Part shown: one piece after another, positions 1-9,142 of the stretch | How positions within the stretch are numbered: the first letter of the stretch is position 1 | How the letters are laid out: each line of letters begins with the position of its first letter | Assembly (NCBI GenBank): GCA_029212415.1 | Contig: JARGOF010000002.1 | Coordinates: forward strand, 196,877-260,876 | Reading direction: 5' to 3' | Source of the DNA: Rhizobiaceae bacterium | GTDB lineage: Bacteria; Pseudomonadota; Alphaproteobacteria; Rhizobiales; Rhizobiaceae | DNA: 64,000 bases | The notes under the pieces: model-generated | The model's input: the letters and a program-made list of their open reading frames with translations, nothing else | Databases searched by the model: none | What the model was told of the DNA's origin: nothing | Program-made: the position numbers and the translations under genes

Positions 1-456
1 CGCCGCAGACAGACCGGAGCACAGGTAAGCGACGTTGCCAAAAGGCTTGGCGATGGTGAAATCGTGGTGCTGTTTGCAGAGGGGACGACATCCGACGGAA
101 ATCGGTTGCTGGATTTCAAGAGCTCGCTGTTTGGCGCCGCAGCCGCGGCCCTCGAAGCCTCTGCCACCCGAAGCGTCGCCATCCAACCGGTGGCGCTTGC
201 CTATACTCATGCAAATGGCTTGCCGCTGGGGCGCTACGGGCGGCCGCTTGCGGCCTGGCCGGGTGATATTGAATTGATGCCCCATCTTCTTGGTATTCTC
301 AAAGAGGGGGCCGTTGACGTGCAGGTGTGTTTTGGAGATGCGGTCATTTATGATGACAAAAGCAATCGCAAGCAGGTCACAAAAGATGTCGAGCGTCAGG
401 TGCGCGATATGTTGCAGACGCAACTTTATGGATCAGGGCTGAACAAAGAGCCGTGA
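1..456 (+). CDS. plsC: 1-acyl-sn-glycerol-3-phosphate acyltransferase, 3' part
   Basis: The reading frame is open from base 1, so the start lies outside the window. The visible part contains the acyltransferase block FAEGTTSDG, the motif III equivalent (F-x-EGT-x-S) that binds the phosphate of the acyl acceptor; the catalytic HxxxxD motif must lie upstream. The family transfers an acyl chain to lysophosphatidic acid at the inner membrane to make phosphatidic acid. In Hyphomicrobiales this gene regularly precedes miaB, as here. The C-terminal half is complete and ends at a normal stop. Family call is firm; acyl-donor and acceptor preference cannot be read from the fragment. Confidence 0.88.
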   Translation, partial: RRRQTGAQVSDVAKRLGDGEIVVLFAEGTTSDGNRLLDFKSSLFGAAAAALEASATRSVAIQPVALAYTHANGLPLGRYGRPLAAWPGDIELMPHLLGILKEGAVDVQVCFGDAVIYDDKSNRKQVTKDVERQVRDMLQTQLYGSGLNKEP

Positions 457-710
457 AAATTTGGCACGTGACCCATTGTCATGCTGCCGCCATTTTGGCC
501 TGCAAGACAAGGTGCCATTGGGGTGCCATTGGATTGCAAGCACAACACATGTATGTTGCCTTTACCGCAAATCCCGGATTTGGCTTGACTCTGTGGCGTA
601 CAGCCGCGATTGCCTGTTATATATTGTTTTTGAAGTGCAGCGAGTTGCCAGGCCGGATCGGCCTCGGAAATTCTTGCCGACACGAAATTGAAGAGGCTGT
701 CATCGTCGCG

Positions 711-2159
711 ATGAAACAAATGCAGACACCTACACAGGCGACACCTGTCCCAGTAACACATGTACAGGCACAGGAAAAAACCAGCGAGACAGATGCGCCG
801 ATAAACGTTGCAGCACCTGGCATGCGCAAGGTCTTTGTCAAAACCTATGGCTGCCAGATGAATGTTTATGATTCAGAACGCATGTCAGACGCTCTTTTCA
901 AGGATGGGTATCAGAAAACCGACAATCCGGAAGATGCCGACCTGTTGCTTCTCAATACCTGTCATATTCGCGAAAAGGCGGCGGAAAAGGTCTATTCGGA
1001 ACTGGGTCGCATTCGCCAGTTGAAAGAGGCGCTTGCCGAACAGGGGCGTGAATTGATGGTCGGCGTTGCCGGTTGCGTTGCCCAGGCCGAAGGACAGGAA
1101 ATCATCCGTCGCGCACCCATTGTCGATGTTGTGATCGGGCCGCAGACCTATCACCGCTTGCCTCAGGCGATTGCCAGGGCACGCCAGGGTGAGAAGGTGG
1201 TCGATACCGATTATGCAGTTGAAGACAAGTTCGAGCACCTGCCCAAGGCGGACAAGAAAACCATTACCTCACGCGGCGTTTCGGCATTTCTGACCGTTCA
1301 GGAAGGCTGCGACAAGTTCTGCACCTTTTGCGTTGTTCCCTATACACGCGGTTCCGAGGTGTCCCGCTCCGTTCAGCAGATCGAGCGCGAGGCACAAAGC
1401 CTGGTCGATGCCGGCGTGCGCGAAATCACCTTGCTTGGGCAAAATGTCAATGCCTGGCACGGACACGGCGCTGACGGCCGTGAATGGGGGCTGGGTGAAT
1501 TGCTCCGATTGCTCAGTGGCATCGATGGCCTGGAGCGGCTTCGCTACACCACCAGTCATCCACGTGACATGGATGAGTCGCTGATCGATGCCCACAGGGA
1601 TCTGGACAAGGTGATGCCCTATCTGCATTTGCCGGTTCAGGCCGGGTCGGATCGTGTCCTCAAAGCCATGAACCGGCGGCATACGGCGCAGGATTATCTG
1701 CGATTGATCGAGCGGATCCGTGCGGCGCGGCCGGACATTGCCCTGTCAGGTGACTTTATTGTCGGATTTCCCGGTGAAACGGACGCCGATTTTGAAGAAA
1801 CGATCCAACTGGTCGAAAAGGTGCGTTATGCGCAGGCCTTTTCCTTCAAATATTCGCCAAGGCCCGGGACGCCTGGTGCGGAACGCGATGATCATGTTCC
1901 CGAAGACATCAAGGCAAAGAGACTGGAGCGTTTGCAGAAATTGCTGCGACAGCACCAGGTGGAGTTCGCAGAAAACTGTATCGGCAAGACCATCGATCTT
2001 CTGCTGGAAAAGCCCGGACGCGAACCTGGTCAGCTGATTGGGCGTTCTCCCTGGCTTCAACCTGTAATAGTTGATGCAAAGCCGTCTCAAATCGGTGACA
2101 TAATCAAGGTTAGAATCACACGAACAGGAACAAATTCTCTTTATGCGGATTGCGTATAG
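711..2159 (+). CDS. miaB: tRNA-2-methylthio-N6-dimethylallyladenosine synthase MiaB
   Basis: Radical-SAM methylthiotransferase that adds the 2-methylthio group to i6A37 of tRNAs reading UNN codons. The N-terminal cluster cysteines are seen in GCQMN, NTCHIR and AGCVAQ; the radical-SAM CxxxCxxC is in GCDKFCTFC; a TRAM domain closes the protein. The frame stays open upstream to 453, but the first 86 codons there do not resemble the family and cross the intergenic region. ATG 711, with GAAGAGG upstream, gives 482 aa, normal for the family; ATG 720 is an alternative. The 254 bases between plsC and this start contain the near-tandem GGTGCCATTGG/GGTGCCATTGG at about 521-541 and no clear promoter. 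The stop overlaps or abuts phoH. Confidence 0.96.
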   Translation: MKQMQTPTQATPVPVTHVQAQEKTSETDAPINVAAPGMRKVFVKTYGCQMNVYDSERMSDALFKDGYQKTDNPEDADLLLLNTCHIREKAAEKVYSELGRIRQLKEALAEQGRELMVGVAGCVAQAEGQEIIRRAPIVDVVIGPQTYHRLPQAIARARQGEKVVDTDYAVEDKFEHLPKADKKTITSRGVSAFLTVQEGCDKFCTFCVVPYTRGSEVSRSVQQIEREAQSLVDAGVREITLLGQNVNAWHGHGADGREWGLGELLRLLSGIDGLERLRYTTSHPRDMDESLIDAHRDLDKVMPYLHLPVQAGSDRVLKAMNRRHTAQDYLRLIERIRAARPDIALSGDFIVGFPGETDADFEETIQLVEKVRYAQAFSFKYSPRPGTPGAERDDHVPEDIKAKRLERLQKLLRQHQVEFAENCIGKTIDLLLEKPGREPGQLIGRSPWLQPVIVDAKPSQIGDIIKVRITRTGTNSLYADCV

Positions 2160-2167
2160 GAGCAGAT

Positions 2168-3241
2168 TTGGAGTTTGGCCCTTTGAGCAGACCTGAGACG
2201 ATCGACCTGAAGCCCGCCGACAAGAAAACCGGCGCGTCGGATACCACACATATCGTCCTTACATTTGAAAACAACCGCCATGCCAGTGCGCTGTTCGGCC
2301 AGTTTGACCAGCATCTGGCCCTGATCGAGCAGAAGCTGGGTGTCGATGCCCGTGCCCGTGGCAATCAGGTATCCATTCGTGGCGATGAGACGGCCATCGT
2401 TCAGGCACGTCGCACACTCGACTACCTCTATGAGCGATTGCAGGAGGGTGAAGAGGTGCGCACTTCGGATGTTGAAGGTGCAATTCGCATGTCTGTTGCC
2501 GCTGATGACCAATTGACCTTGCCGACGATGGAAAACAAAGGAAAAATGGCCTTCGCCCAGATCGCGACGCGAAAAAAGACTGTTGTCGCCCGCACCCCGA
2601 CCCAGGATGCCTATATCCGTGCGATGGATCGCTCGGAGCTGGTCTTTGGTGTAGGGCCTGCCGGTACCGGCAAGACCTATCTGGCCGTCGCCCATGCTGC
2701 GCAGCTGCTTGAGCGCGGCCTGGTGGAGAGAATTATTCTTTCCCGTCCGGCTGTGGAAGCCGGTGAAAGGCTGGGCTATCTGCCTGGCGACATGAAGGAA
2801 AAGGTCGATCCCTATTTGCGACCGCTCTATGACGCACTTTATGACATGATGCCGGGTGACAAGGTGGAGCGGGCGATTACCGCGGGCATTATTGAAATCG
2901 CGCCTCTGGCTTTCATGCGCGGACGCACATTGGCAAATGCGGCCATTATTCTGGATGAGGCGCAAAACACCACAACCATGCAGATGAAAATGTTTCTGAC
3001 CCGGCTGGGGGAAAATGCCCGTATGATTGTCACCGGCGATCCAAGCCAGATTGACCTGCCGCGCGGTGCCCGCTCCGGGCTGGTGGACGCCCTGAGCATT
3101 CTCAAGAGTGTTGAGGGGGTGGTGACGGTTCGCTTCAGTTCATCTGACGTCGTGCGCCATCCACTGGTCGGGCGCATTGTCGCAGCCTATGATGCCGAAT
3201 ATGAGCCGGTTGCCGGTGCAGGAAAACCGGATGCAGCATGA
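2168..3241 (+). CDS. phoH: PhoH-family ATPase
   Basis: PhoH-like P-loop ATPase, placed by family knowledge and by its coupling to ybeY in RNA metabolism. Walker A is GPAGTGKT and the Walker B region contains LDEAQN, both typical; an N-terminal KH-like region precedes them. No ATG lies near the N-terminus. TTG codons in frame are at 2150, 2168 and 2183. TTG 2168 has AGGAG at 2158-2162, five bases upstream, and is preferred (357 aa); TTG 2183 has GGAG at 2170-2173 and gives an N-terminus more like relatives. TTG 2150 would overlap miaB by 10 bases. The 3' end overlaps ybeY by ATGA, implying translational coupling. Confidence 0.93.
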   Translation: MEFGPLSRPETIDLKPADKKTGASDTTHIVLTFENNRHASALFGQFDQHLALIEQKLGVDARARGNQVSIRGDETAIVQARRTLDYLYERLQEGEEVRTSDVEGAIRMSVAADDQLTLPTMENKGKMAFAQIATRKKTVVARTPTQDAYIRAMDRSELVFGVGPAGTGKTYLAVAHAAQLLERGLVERIILSRPAVEAGERLGYLPGDMKEKVDPYLRPLYDALYDMMPGDKVERAITAGIIEIAPLAFMRGRTLANAAIILDEAQNTTTMQMKMFLTRLGENARMIVTGDPSQIDLPRGARSGLVDALSILKSVEGVVTVRFSSSDVVRHPLVGRIVAAYDAEYEPVAGAGKPDAA

Positions 3242-3771
3242 CAGCTGACGAACAATGCCAACCCATGTTTGACATCCAGATCGCAATTGAAGCGCCGAAC
3301 TGGCCGGATCACGATGTCCTCGAAAAATTGTGCCACACAACGATCGGTGCAGCGGCGAGGCTTCTTGCCAGCCAGGAAGGCCAGTCCTTCGCGCCCGATA
3401 GCGAATTGTCGTTGTTGTTTTCCGGTGACGCCGACATCCGGGAAATCAATCGACAATGGCGTCAGCAGGACAAGCCAACCAATGTGCTTTCCTTCCCCGC
3501 AAGCGCGGTGCAGCCCGGCGAGACGCCTGACCCGTTGTTGGGGGACATCATGCTTGCCTATGAGACGGTTGACAAAGAGGCGCAGGAACTGGGTATCTCC
3601 TTCGATAACCATTTGACCCATCTTCTGGTGCATGGTTTTTTGCATCTGTTAGGCTATGATCATGAAAATGATGACGATGCGGCAACAATGGAAGATCTGG
3701 AGACTGGTATTCTGGCGACGTTGAACCTATCTGATCCTTATGAGAATTTTTTCCAGTCTGAAGAGCGATGA
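3238..3771 (+). CDS. ybeY: Endoribonuclease YbeY (rRNA maturation factor)
   Basis: Zinc-dependent single-strand endoribonuclease needed for 16S rRNA 3'-end maturation and 70S quality control. The metal-binding signature is H-x3-H-x5-H in HGFLHLLGYDH near residues 137-147, preceded by the conserved region NVLSFP. Length 177 aa fits the family. It overlaps phoH at its start and corC at its end, each by ATGA, so phoH-ybeY-corC behaves as one coupled unit, the standard alphaproteobacterial order. Confidence 0.97.
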   Translation: MTADEQCQPMFDIQIAIEAPNWPDHDVLEKLCHTTIGAAARLLASQEGQSFAPDSELSLLFSGDADIREINRQWRQQDKPTNVLSFPASAVQPGETPDPLLGDIMLAYETVDKEAQELGISFDNHLTHLLVHGFLHLLGYDHENDDDAATMEDLETGILATLNLSDPYENFFQSEER

Positions 3772-4943
3772 ACCAACACACAAGTAGGGCAGACCCGGGC
3801 GGTGCATCCAGCATATCGTCAGATGAGGAATCCGGCGAGGAACCTGGAAGTCGCCTTTTGCCGGTTGTCATCCAGCAAGCGGACCGAGGCGGTAATGGCT
3901 GGTGGTCCCGCTTCATGCGCATATTTCGTCCGTCAAATGAACATTCGCTTCGTGCCGATCTGACCGATGCCTTGTCGGTCGACGGTGCATTGGGCGCTGC
4001 CTTTACGCCTGAAGAACGGGCAATGCTGCACAACATCCTCAGACTGCGCGAAGTGCGTGTAGAGGACGTCATGGTGCCGCGCGCAGACATCCAGGCCGTG
4101 AATCTGGGAATTTCTGTCGGGGATCTGATGATTCTCTTTGAGGAATCCAGCCATTCCAGAATGCCTGTTTACGGCGACACTCTGGATGACCCGCGTGGCA
4201 TGGTCCATATCCGCGATCTCGTGGCCCATATCACCAAACAGGCGCGCAGCCGCCGCCGTGCGAGCCGCAGCACGGCAGCGGAAAAAGCTGCCAATGGGGC
4301 AGCAGGCACCAGCAAGGAGCGCAAATCCAAGGCTGAAACCTTTGATCTGGCGCGCGTCGATCTGAAAAAATCCGTTCAGGAAACCGGCATCATTCGTGAG
4401 GTTCTGTTTGTGCCGCCATCGATGCTCGCCTCGGACCTGATGCAGCGGATGCAAGCCATGCGCACGCAAATGGCCCTGGTCATTGATGAATATGGCGGAA
4501 CAGACGGACTGGTCTCGCTCGAGGATATCGTCGAAATGGTTGTCGGCAATATCGAGGACGAGCATGACGACGAGGCGGACATGATTGTGCGCGCGTCGGA
4601 AGATATTTTCATTGCCGATGCACGTGCTGAACTCGATGACATTGCGCGATTCATTGGCAGTGATTTTGATGTCGGTGACAAGGGTGAAGATGTCGACACG
4701 CTCGGCGGTCTGATTTTCTCCTCGATCGGCCGTATTCCCGTTCGTGGTGAAGTGGTCACCGCACTGCCGCATTTCGAGTTTCATGTCCTGGATGCTGATC
4801 CCCGGCGCGTCCGGCGGGTCCGTATTGTCCGCCGACGCTCGCTTGAGCGAAGGCGCCGGCCCAGCAAAGCGGACGCCGATGCCGTCGATGATCAGAACGT
4901 CATGAAAACGGAAGAAAACCTGCAATCGCAAGAGGCGGACTGA
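3768..4943 (+). CDS. corC: CBS-domain protein, CorC/TlyC (hemolysin-like) family
   Basis: Cytosolic CorC/TlyC-type protein linked by family to Mg/Co efflux or homeostasis. It has no membrane segment; the DUF21 domain of larger relatives is absent. The order is a basic/acidic N-terminus, CBS 1 around residues 96-155 (VMVPRADI), a linker at about 157-200 rich in Arg, Ala and Lys, CBS 2 around 203-260 (VIDEYGGTDGLVS), then a CorC_HlyC domain at about 270-350 and a basic tail. The Arg/Ala/Lys linker between the CBS domains is unusually long. The start overlaps ybeY by four bases. The substrate is inferred only from family membership. Confidence 0.92.
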   Translation: MNQHTSRADPGGASSISSDEESGEEPGSRLLPVVIQQADRGGNGWWSRFMRIFRPSNEHSLRADLTDALSVDGALGAAFTPEERAMLHNILRLREVRVEDVMVPRADIQAVNLGISVGDLMILFEESSHSRMPVYGDTLDDPRGMVHIRDLVAHITKQARSRRRASRSTAAEKAANGAAGTSKERKSKAETFDLARVDLKKSVQETGIIREVLFVPPSMLASDLMQRMQAMRTQMALVIDEYGGTDGLVSLEDIVEMVVGNIEDEHDDEADMIVRASEDIFIADARAELDDIARFIGSDFDVGDKGEDVDTLGGLIFSSIGRIPVRGEVVTALPHFEFHVLDADPRRVRRVRIVRRRSLERRRRPSKADADAVDDQNVMKTEENLQSQEAD

Positions 4944-5342
4944 ATTCCATTCTCTGTTGAACGATGGTCTGTAGTAAAGCCGGGATGAAATGTGACCCGC
5001 ACCGCGCCTTGTGATCTGCGCAGACGGTTTGCGACACAATACGCTGACAATGTTCGTCTCGGACAGGCCATCACCGGCTTTGAGAGACGTTGTGCCGCAA
5101 AATTGCATACCGTGTCGTTGGACTTGGACCTCCACACAATTTAGGTAATATCGCCTGCACCCGATTCGCTGCGAAAATTGCTGGGTTTTTCCTGCCGCAT
5201 CGATAATGTGGTGCATGGTGTGTCATGGGCGGCATACATTCCGGCAACTCCTGAAACGCAGGTCATTGACTGGCGGGAAATGCAAAAGGTGCGCTGCCTT
5301 GCCAAGGCAAGTGTGTGGCGTCGACCATAAATTGGAGAGACA
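4944..5342. other. 399-bp intergenic region corC-lnt
   Basis: No protein-like frame with a credible start was seen on either strand. A short inverted repeat, GCCTTG-C-CAAGGC, lies at about 5298-5310, just before lnt. TTGGAC near 5115 and TTGACT near 5266 are possible -35 elements but neither has a good -10 at normal spacing. lnt has its own ribosome binding site (GGAGAG) at the right edge, so an lnt promoter in this spacer is likely but not pinned down. Confidence 0.4.
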
Positions 5343-6932
5343 ATGGAGCGTTTGGCCGGAAATGTCATGCTGCTGTGGGGGGTGCGACGCTGGGCGTTGG
5401 CTTTTCTGGCAGGTGGATTTGCCGTTCTTTCACTGCCGCCATTTAATTTCTTCGCTGTTTTGTTTGTGTCTTTCCCTGTTCTGGTCTGGCTGTTGGATGG
5501 GGCGAGCGGAGAGGCCGATGCCGGATATCTGGGCCGCTTGAAGCCAGCCTTCTGGACCGGCTGGTGGTTTGGGTTCGGGTATTTTGTCGCCGGATTATGG
5601 TGGCTCGGCAATGCATTGCTGATTGAGGCGGAAGAATTTGCCTGGGCACTGCCTCTGGCCGTCCTCGGACTGCCGGCTCTTCTGGCGCTGTTTTACGGTT
5701 TGGCAACCGCCTTTGCGCGGGCTTTGTGGTCAGATGGTCTTGGCCGGATTTGTGCTTTGGCGGGTGGATTCGGGCTTGCTGAGTGGGCCCGAAGCCTTGT
5801 CGCCACCGGATTTCCCTGGAACGCGATCGGCTATGGTGCGATGCCCGTACCGATGCTGATGCAGACGAGCCTGTTGATCGGCGTTTTTGGTGTTTCTGCT
5901 CTGGCTGTCTTTGTCGCCTGTATACCGGCGCTGATCGGGACCCGCCGTGCAATGGTGCCTGGACTGGTCGTTGCAGCGTTGTTGATGCTGTTTCACGCCG
6001 GTTTCGGCTATTGGCGGCTCTCTCTTGCAACGGAAACGCAGTCTGGTCAGCCAATTGTACGGATCGTGCAGCCGTCCGTTGATCAATCGCAAAAATGGGA
6101 CGATTCGCAGCGCGCGCGTGTATTTGAAAAGCTGCTTTCCCTGACCAGTGCCATTGATCCGCAAGCCAGCGCCAGGCCCACCTACATTGTCTGGCCGGAG
6201 ACATCGATCCCCTTCCTCTTGACCAGCAATCCCGATGCACTGGTCTTGATCGGCGAGGCACTGGAGACCGGACAGACACTGATTGCAGGGGCTGTGCGTG
6301 AAGAGCGTGACGTAAGCGGACAAAAGACGCGTTATTACAATTCCATCTATGTCATCGATCATGAGGGGCAGATACTGGAAGCGTCAGACAAGGTGCATCT
6401 GGTTCCTTTCGGTGAGTATCTGCCGTTTGAATCACTGCTGGGAAGCCTTGGGATGGATATCATTGCCAATGGACCGGGCGGCTTTTCTTCCGGCTCGACC
6501 CGCAAGAGCGTCGCACTGCCGTCGGGCAAGCGTTTTCTGCCCTTGATCTGCTATGAGGCGATTTTTCCGCAGGAAGTGACACCTGCGGCTGAAGATGCGG
6601 ATTTCATCATCAATGTGACCAATGACGCCTGGTACGGAAATACGCCCGGCCCCTATCAGCATTTTCAGCAGGCACAGGTGCGTGCGGTGGAGAACGGGCT
6701 GCCACTCATACGGGCGGCAAATAATGGTTTATCTGCCGTTACTGATGGAAAAGGGCGTGTTTTGGATGGGTTGTTACAAAACGTGATCGGATATGTAGAT
6801 GTCCCACTTCCCGTAAAAATACATGTAAACGGAAGTATTTGGACGCGCATGCATACTTTTTGGGCGATAATCGTAATACTTTTATCTTGTGCGCTGTTTT
6901 CCCGCTGCAGTTTTATTAAAGCCGCCAATTGA
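5343..6932 (+). CDS. lnt: Apolipoprotein N-acyltransferase
   Basis: Inner-membrane enzyme that N-acylates the lipid-modified cysteine of lipoproteins, the last lipoprotein maturation step. About six hydrophobic segments fill roughly residues 10-225, followed by a periplasmic nitrilase-fold domain with the catalytic triad Glu286 (WPETS), Lys350 (DKVHLVPFGEY) and Cys403 (LICYEAIF), then a final membrane helix near 505-522. Length 529 aa is typical. ATG 5343 follows GGAGAG. In rhizobia this gene is known as actA, an acid-tolerance locus next to phrR, the same arrangement as here. Confidence 0.97.
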   Translation: MERLAGNVMLLWGVRRWALAFLAGGFAVLSLPPFNFFAVLFVSFPVLVWLLDGASGEADAGYLGRLKPAFWTGWWFGFGYFVAGLWWLGNALLIEAEEFAWALPLAVLGLPALLALFYGLATAFARALWSDGLGRICALAGGFGLAEWARSLVATGFPWNAIGYGAMPVPMLMQTSLLIGVFGVSALAVFVACIPALIGTRRAMVPGLVVAALLMLFHAGFGYWRLSLATETQSGQPIVRIVQPSVDQSQKWDDSQRARVFEKLLSLTSAIDPQASARPTYIVWPETSIPFLLTSNPDALVLIGEALETGQTLIAGAVREERDVSGQKTRYYNSIYVIDHEGQILEASDKVHLVPFGEYLPFESLLGSLGMDIIANGPGGFSSGSTRKSVALPSGKRFLPLICYEAIFPQEVTPAAEDADFIINVTNDAWYGNTPGPYQHFQQAQVRAVENGLPLIRAANNGLSAVTDGKGRVLDGLLQNVIGYVDVPLPVKIHVNGSIWTRMHTFWAIIVILLSCALFSRCSFIKAAN

Positions 6933-6965
6933 CGAAAAACCCCTAAAATTGCATAGAGAACAAAT

Positions 6966-6979
6966 ACAGTTAAAACTGT
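6966..6979. promoter_or_regulatory. Palindrome ACAGTT-AA-AACTGT upstream of phrR
   Basis: A perfect six-base inverted repeat with an AA spacer lies between lnt and the XRE-family regulator, about 110 bases before the regulator start. Position and symmetry suit an autoregulatory operator for a dimeric HTH protein. No binding motif was matched, so this is inference. Confidence 0.35.
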
Positions 6980-7090
6980 TGGCGTTGCTATGCGTAACGG
7001 TCTTTTTTGGGGGCAGAAAGGGCGGTTTTTAGCGGCGTCAGCTCCACGCAAACAAGTGACAGGTGCTGTGATAGCAGCAGGATAATAAAC

Positions 7091-7510
7091 ATGACAACTA
7101 TTGTTAACAAGAAACAGCCAAATCCGATTGATATCCATGTTGGCAGTCGGATCCGGCTTCGCCGTACAATGTTGGGGATGAGCCAGGAAAAGCTTGGCGA
7201 GAGCCTTGGTATCACGTTCCAGCAAATCCAGAAATATGAAAAGGGCACAAACAGGGTTGGCGCCAGTCGGCTCCAGAACATTTCTTCCATACTCAACGTT
7301 CCGGTCGCATTCTTTTTTGAAGATGCGCCAGGGGACCCTTCGACAGGACTGCCGGGTGCATCGGAGTCATCCAGTTCCAATCACGTCGTTGATTTTCTGT
7401 CGTCTTCGGACGGTCTTCAATTGAACCGTGCCTTTGTAAAAATTGAAAATCCGAAAGTGCGGCGCAAGATCGTTGATCTCGTCAAAGCGCTGGCGGCCGA
7501 AGCCGAGTAG
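7091..7510 (+). CDS. phrR: XRE-family transcriptional regulator, PhrR/PraR type
   Basis: 139-aa DNA-binding protein. The Cro/C1-type helix-turn-helix spans about residues 14-68, with the strongly conserved stretch RRTMLGMSQEKLGE and ITFQQIQKYEKG. The C-terminal half ends with an acidic/Ser-rich linker and a helical tail. The protein matches the regulator called PhrR (low-pH inducible, Sinorhizobium) or PraR (Azorhizobium and Rhizobium leguminosarum, affecting surface adhesion and reb genes), and sits at the same site between lnt/actA and metK. ATG 7091 is used; upstream open frame is non-homologous. The symbol rests on sequence and synteny. Confidence 0.88.
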   Translation: MTTIVNKKQPNPIDIHVGSRIRLRRTMLGMSQEKLGESLGITFQQIQKYEKGTNRVGASRLQNISSILNVPVAFFFEDAPGDPSTGLPGASESSSSNHVVDFLSSSDGLQLNRAFVKIENPKVRRKIVDLVKALAAEAE

Positions 7511-7837
7511 TTTCGCAAAACCCGGTCTTCTGTTGTGTTTCCCGGTTCGGAATGCGGCTCACGCCGCCTCCGACGGGATGGGCGCCTTTGCGCAAGGCCG
7601 ATTGCGAAGAGGTATCAACCGCGCCAGCGCCAACCATGATGCAGCCATGACGCAGCCCGGCCGGTTGTGCAACAGCGTGGGCACGACACGCGATCTGAAA
7701 CGGCCTGGCTGCCCGCCTGTTGCTGGTCCGCGCGCTCAATGAAGCATATCAAGATATATTTATATCGTTCTTTGCTTGTAATTTCGGCTTGTTTTCAATA
7801 ACACGTCCGCACCACTGGGCAATTCTAAGAGGCAGCA
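7511..7837. other. 327-bp intergenic region phrR-metK
   Basis: No credible gene. The left part (7511-7740) is GC-rich with several small hairpins, for example GCGGC-TCAC-GCCGC around 7554-7567, and none is followed by a T tract. The right part (7741-7837) is AT-rich, holds the palindromes annotated at 7746-7766 and probably carries the metK promoter. I looked for the conserved core of a SAM riboswitch by eye and did not recognise one. Confidence 0.4.
7746..7766. promoter_or_regulatory. Overlapping palindromes upstream of metK, candidate operator
   Basis: Two perfect inverted repeats share a half-site: ATATC-AA-GATAT (7746-7757) and GATATA-TT-TATATC (7753-7766). They lie about 75-90 bases before metK. 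ATATC/GATAT repeats of this kind are reported for SAH/SAM-responsive ArsR-family regulators of methionine-cycle genes, so control of metK by such a repressor is a reasonable inference. The regulator itself is not in the window. Confidence 0.45.
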
Positions 7838-9079
7838 ATGGCGCGCAAAAATTATCTCTTTACAAGCGAGTCCGTATCCGAGGGGCACCCCGATAAGGTT
7901 TGTGACCGGATTTCCGACGAGATCGTTGATCTGATTTACAAAGAGGCGCGCAAGACCGGCGTTGACCCCTGGACCGTGCGGATTGCAGCAGAAACGCTCG
8001 CCACGACCAATCGTGTCATCATCGCCGGTGAAGTGCGCCTGCCGCCAACCTTGATGAAAAAAGACAAAGCCGGCAATGATGTCATCAACCCGGCGCGTTT
8101 TCGCTCGGCCGCAAGGCGTGCGATTCGCGACATCGGCTATGAGCAGGATGGCTTTCACTGGAAGACGGCGAAAATCGACGTATTGCTGCATTCGCAGTCG
8201 GCTGACATCGCGCAGGGCGTTGACAATGCGTCAGATCAGCAGGGCGACGAAGGTGCGGGCGATCAGGGCATCATGTTTGGCTATGCCTGCAATGAGACGC
8301 CCGAGTTGATGCCGGCACCGATTTACTACGCCCACAGAATTCTGTTTTTGCTGGCTGAGGCGCGCAAAAAAGGCGAGGGCGATGTTGCAAGGCTGGGGCC
8401 CGACAGCAAAAGCCAGGTCACCGTGCGTTATGTTGATGGCAAGCCCAGCGAAGTTACGCAGATCGTTTTGTCCACACAGCATATTGATGAAAGCTGGGAT
8501 TCCAACAAGGTCCGTGCCGTTGTCGAACCCTATATCCGCGAAGCTTTGGAAGACCTGCCGGTTGCTGCGGATTGCAACTGGTACATCAATCCAACAGGAA
8601 AATTCGTTATTGGCGGGCCTGACGGTGATGCCGGTCTGACGGGTCGCAAGATCATTGTCGATACCTATGGTGGAGCTGCCCCCCACGGCGGCGGCGCATT
8701 CTCCGGCAAGGATACGACAAAGGTGGATCGCTCTGCAGCCTATGTTGCGCGTTATCTGGCCAAGAACATTGTTGCCGCCAAACTTGCAGAACGGTGCACC
8801 ATACAGCTGGCCTATGCCATTGGCGTGGCTCAACCACTGTCGATCTATGTCGATCTGCACGATACGGGAACCGTTTCGGAAGATCAGATTGAAGCGGCTA
8901 TACGCCAGGTGATTGATCTATCCCCAACCGGCATTCGCAGGCATCTTGATCTGAACAAGCCCATCTACGCAAAAACATCCGCCTATGGCCACTTTGGACG
9001 CAAGGCCGGACGCGATGGGTCCTTCTCATGGGAGAAGACTGATCTGGTAAAGCCGCTGAAACAAGCCATCAAGGCTTGA
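7838..9079 (+). CDS. metK: S-adenosylmethionine synthetase
   Basis: Makes SAM from methionine and ATP in the cytosol. Family signatures are [14 protein letters not shown] at the N-terminus, the ATP-binding [12 protein letters not shown] in the middle, and the C-terminal loop GGGAFSGKD. Length 413 aa is slightly above the enterobacterial enzyme but normal for alphaproteobacteria. ATG 7838 follows AGAGGCAGC. It has its own upstream region with a candidate operator and is followed closely by trmB. A weak hairpin (GCAGCC...GGCTGC) lies at about 9085-9110 between the two. Confidence 0.98.
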   Translation: MARKNYLFTSESVSEGHPDKVCDRISDEIVDLIYKEARKTGVDPWTVRIAAETLATTNRVIIAGEVRLPPTLMKKDKAGNDVINPARFRSAARRAIRDIGYEQDGFHWKTAKIDVLLHSQSADIAQGVDNASDQQGDEGAGDQGIMFGYACNETPELMPAPIYYAHRILFLLAEARKKGEGDVARLGPDSKSQVTVRYVDGKPSEVTQIVLSTQHIDESWDSNKVRAVVEPYIREALEDLPVAADCNWYINPTGKFVIGGPDGDAGLTGRKIIVDTYGGAAPHGGGAFSGKDTTKVDRSAAYVARYLAKNIVAAKLAERCTIQLAYAIGVAQPLSIYVDLHDTGTVSEDQIEAAIRQVIDLSPTGIRRHLDLNKPIYAKTSAYGHFGRKAGRDGSFSWEKTDLVKPLKQAIKA

Positions 9080-9142
9080 TTGCAGCCAGCCCGCTCATAC
9101 CGGCTGCCTCTTGTCGTGGTTTAAAAATTCTAGGGATGGACC

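Noticed and set aside
453-710. N-terminal extension of miaB back to 453
   Set aside because: Not similar to MiaB and covers the intergenic region after plsC; ATG 711 with GAAGAGG gives a normal-length protein.
3933-5216. Long open frame on the minus strand across corC
   Set aside because: Antisense to a clear CorC gene; no family motif, so a reading-frame shadow. The same applies to minus-strand frames over nusA, the FAD reductase, the ALDH and SBP56, and to the 604-codon plus-strand frame over yidC.
7482-7739. Minus-strand frame in the phrR-metK spacer
   Set aside because: Composition is Arg/Ala/His-rich without motif, and it overlaps phrR; no ribosome binding site of note.
7746-7837. SAM riboswitch upstream of metK
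   Set aside because: The conserved core of known SAM riboswitch classes could not be recognised; the AT-rich palindromes are a better explanation for control.
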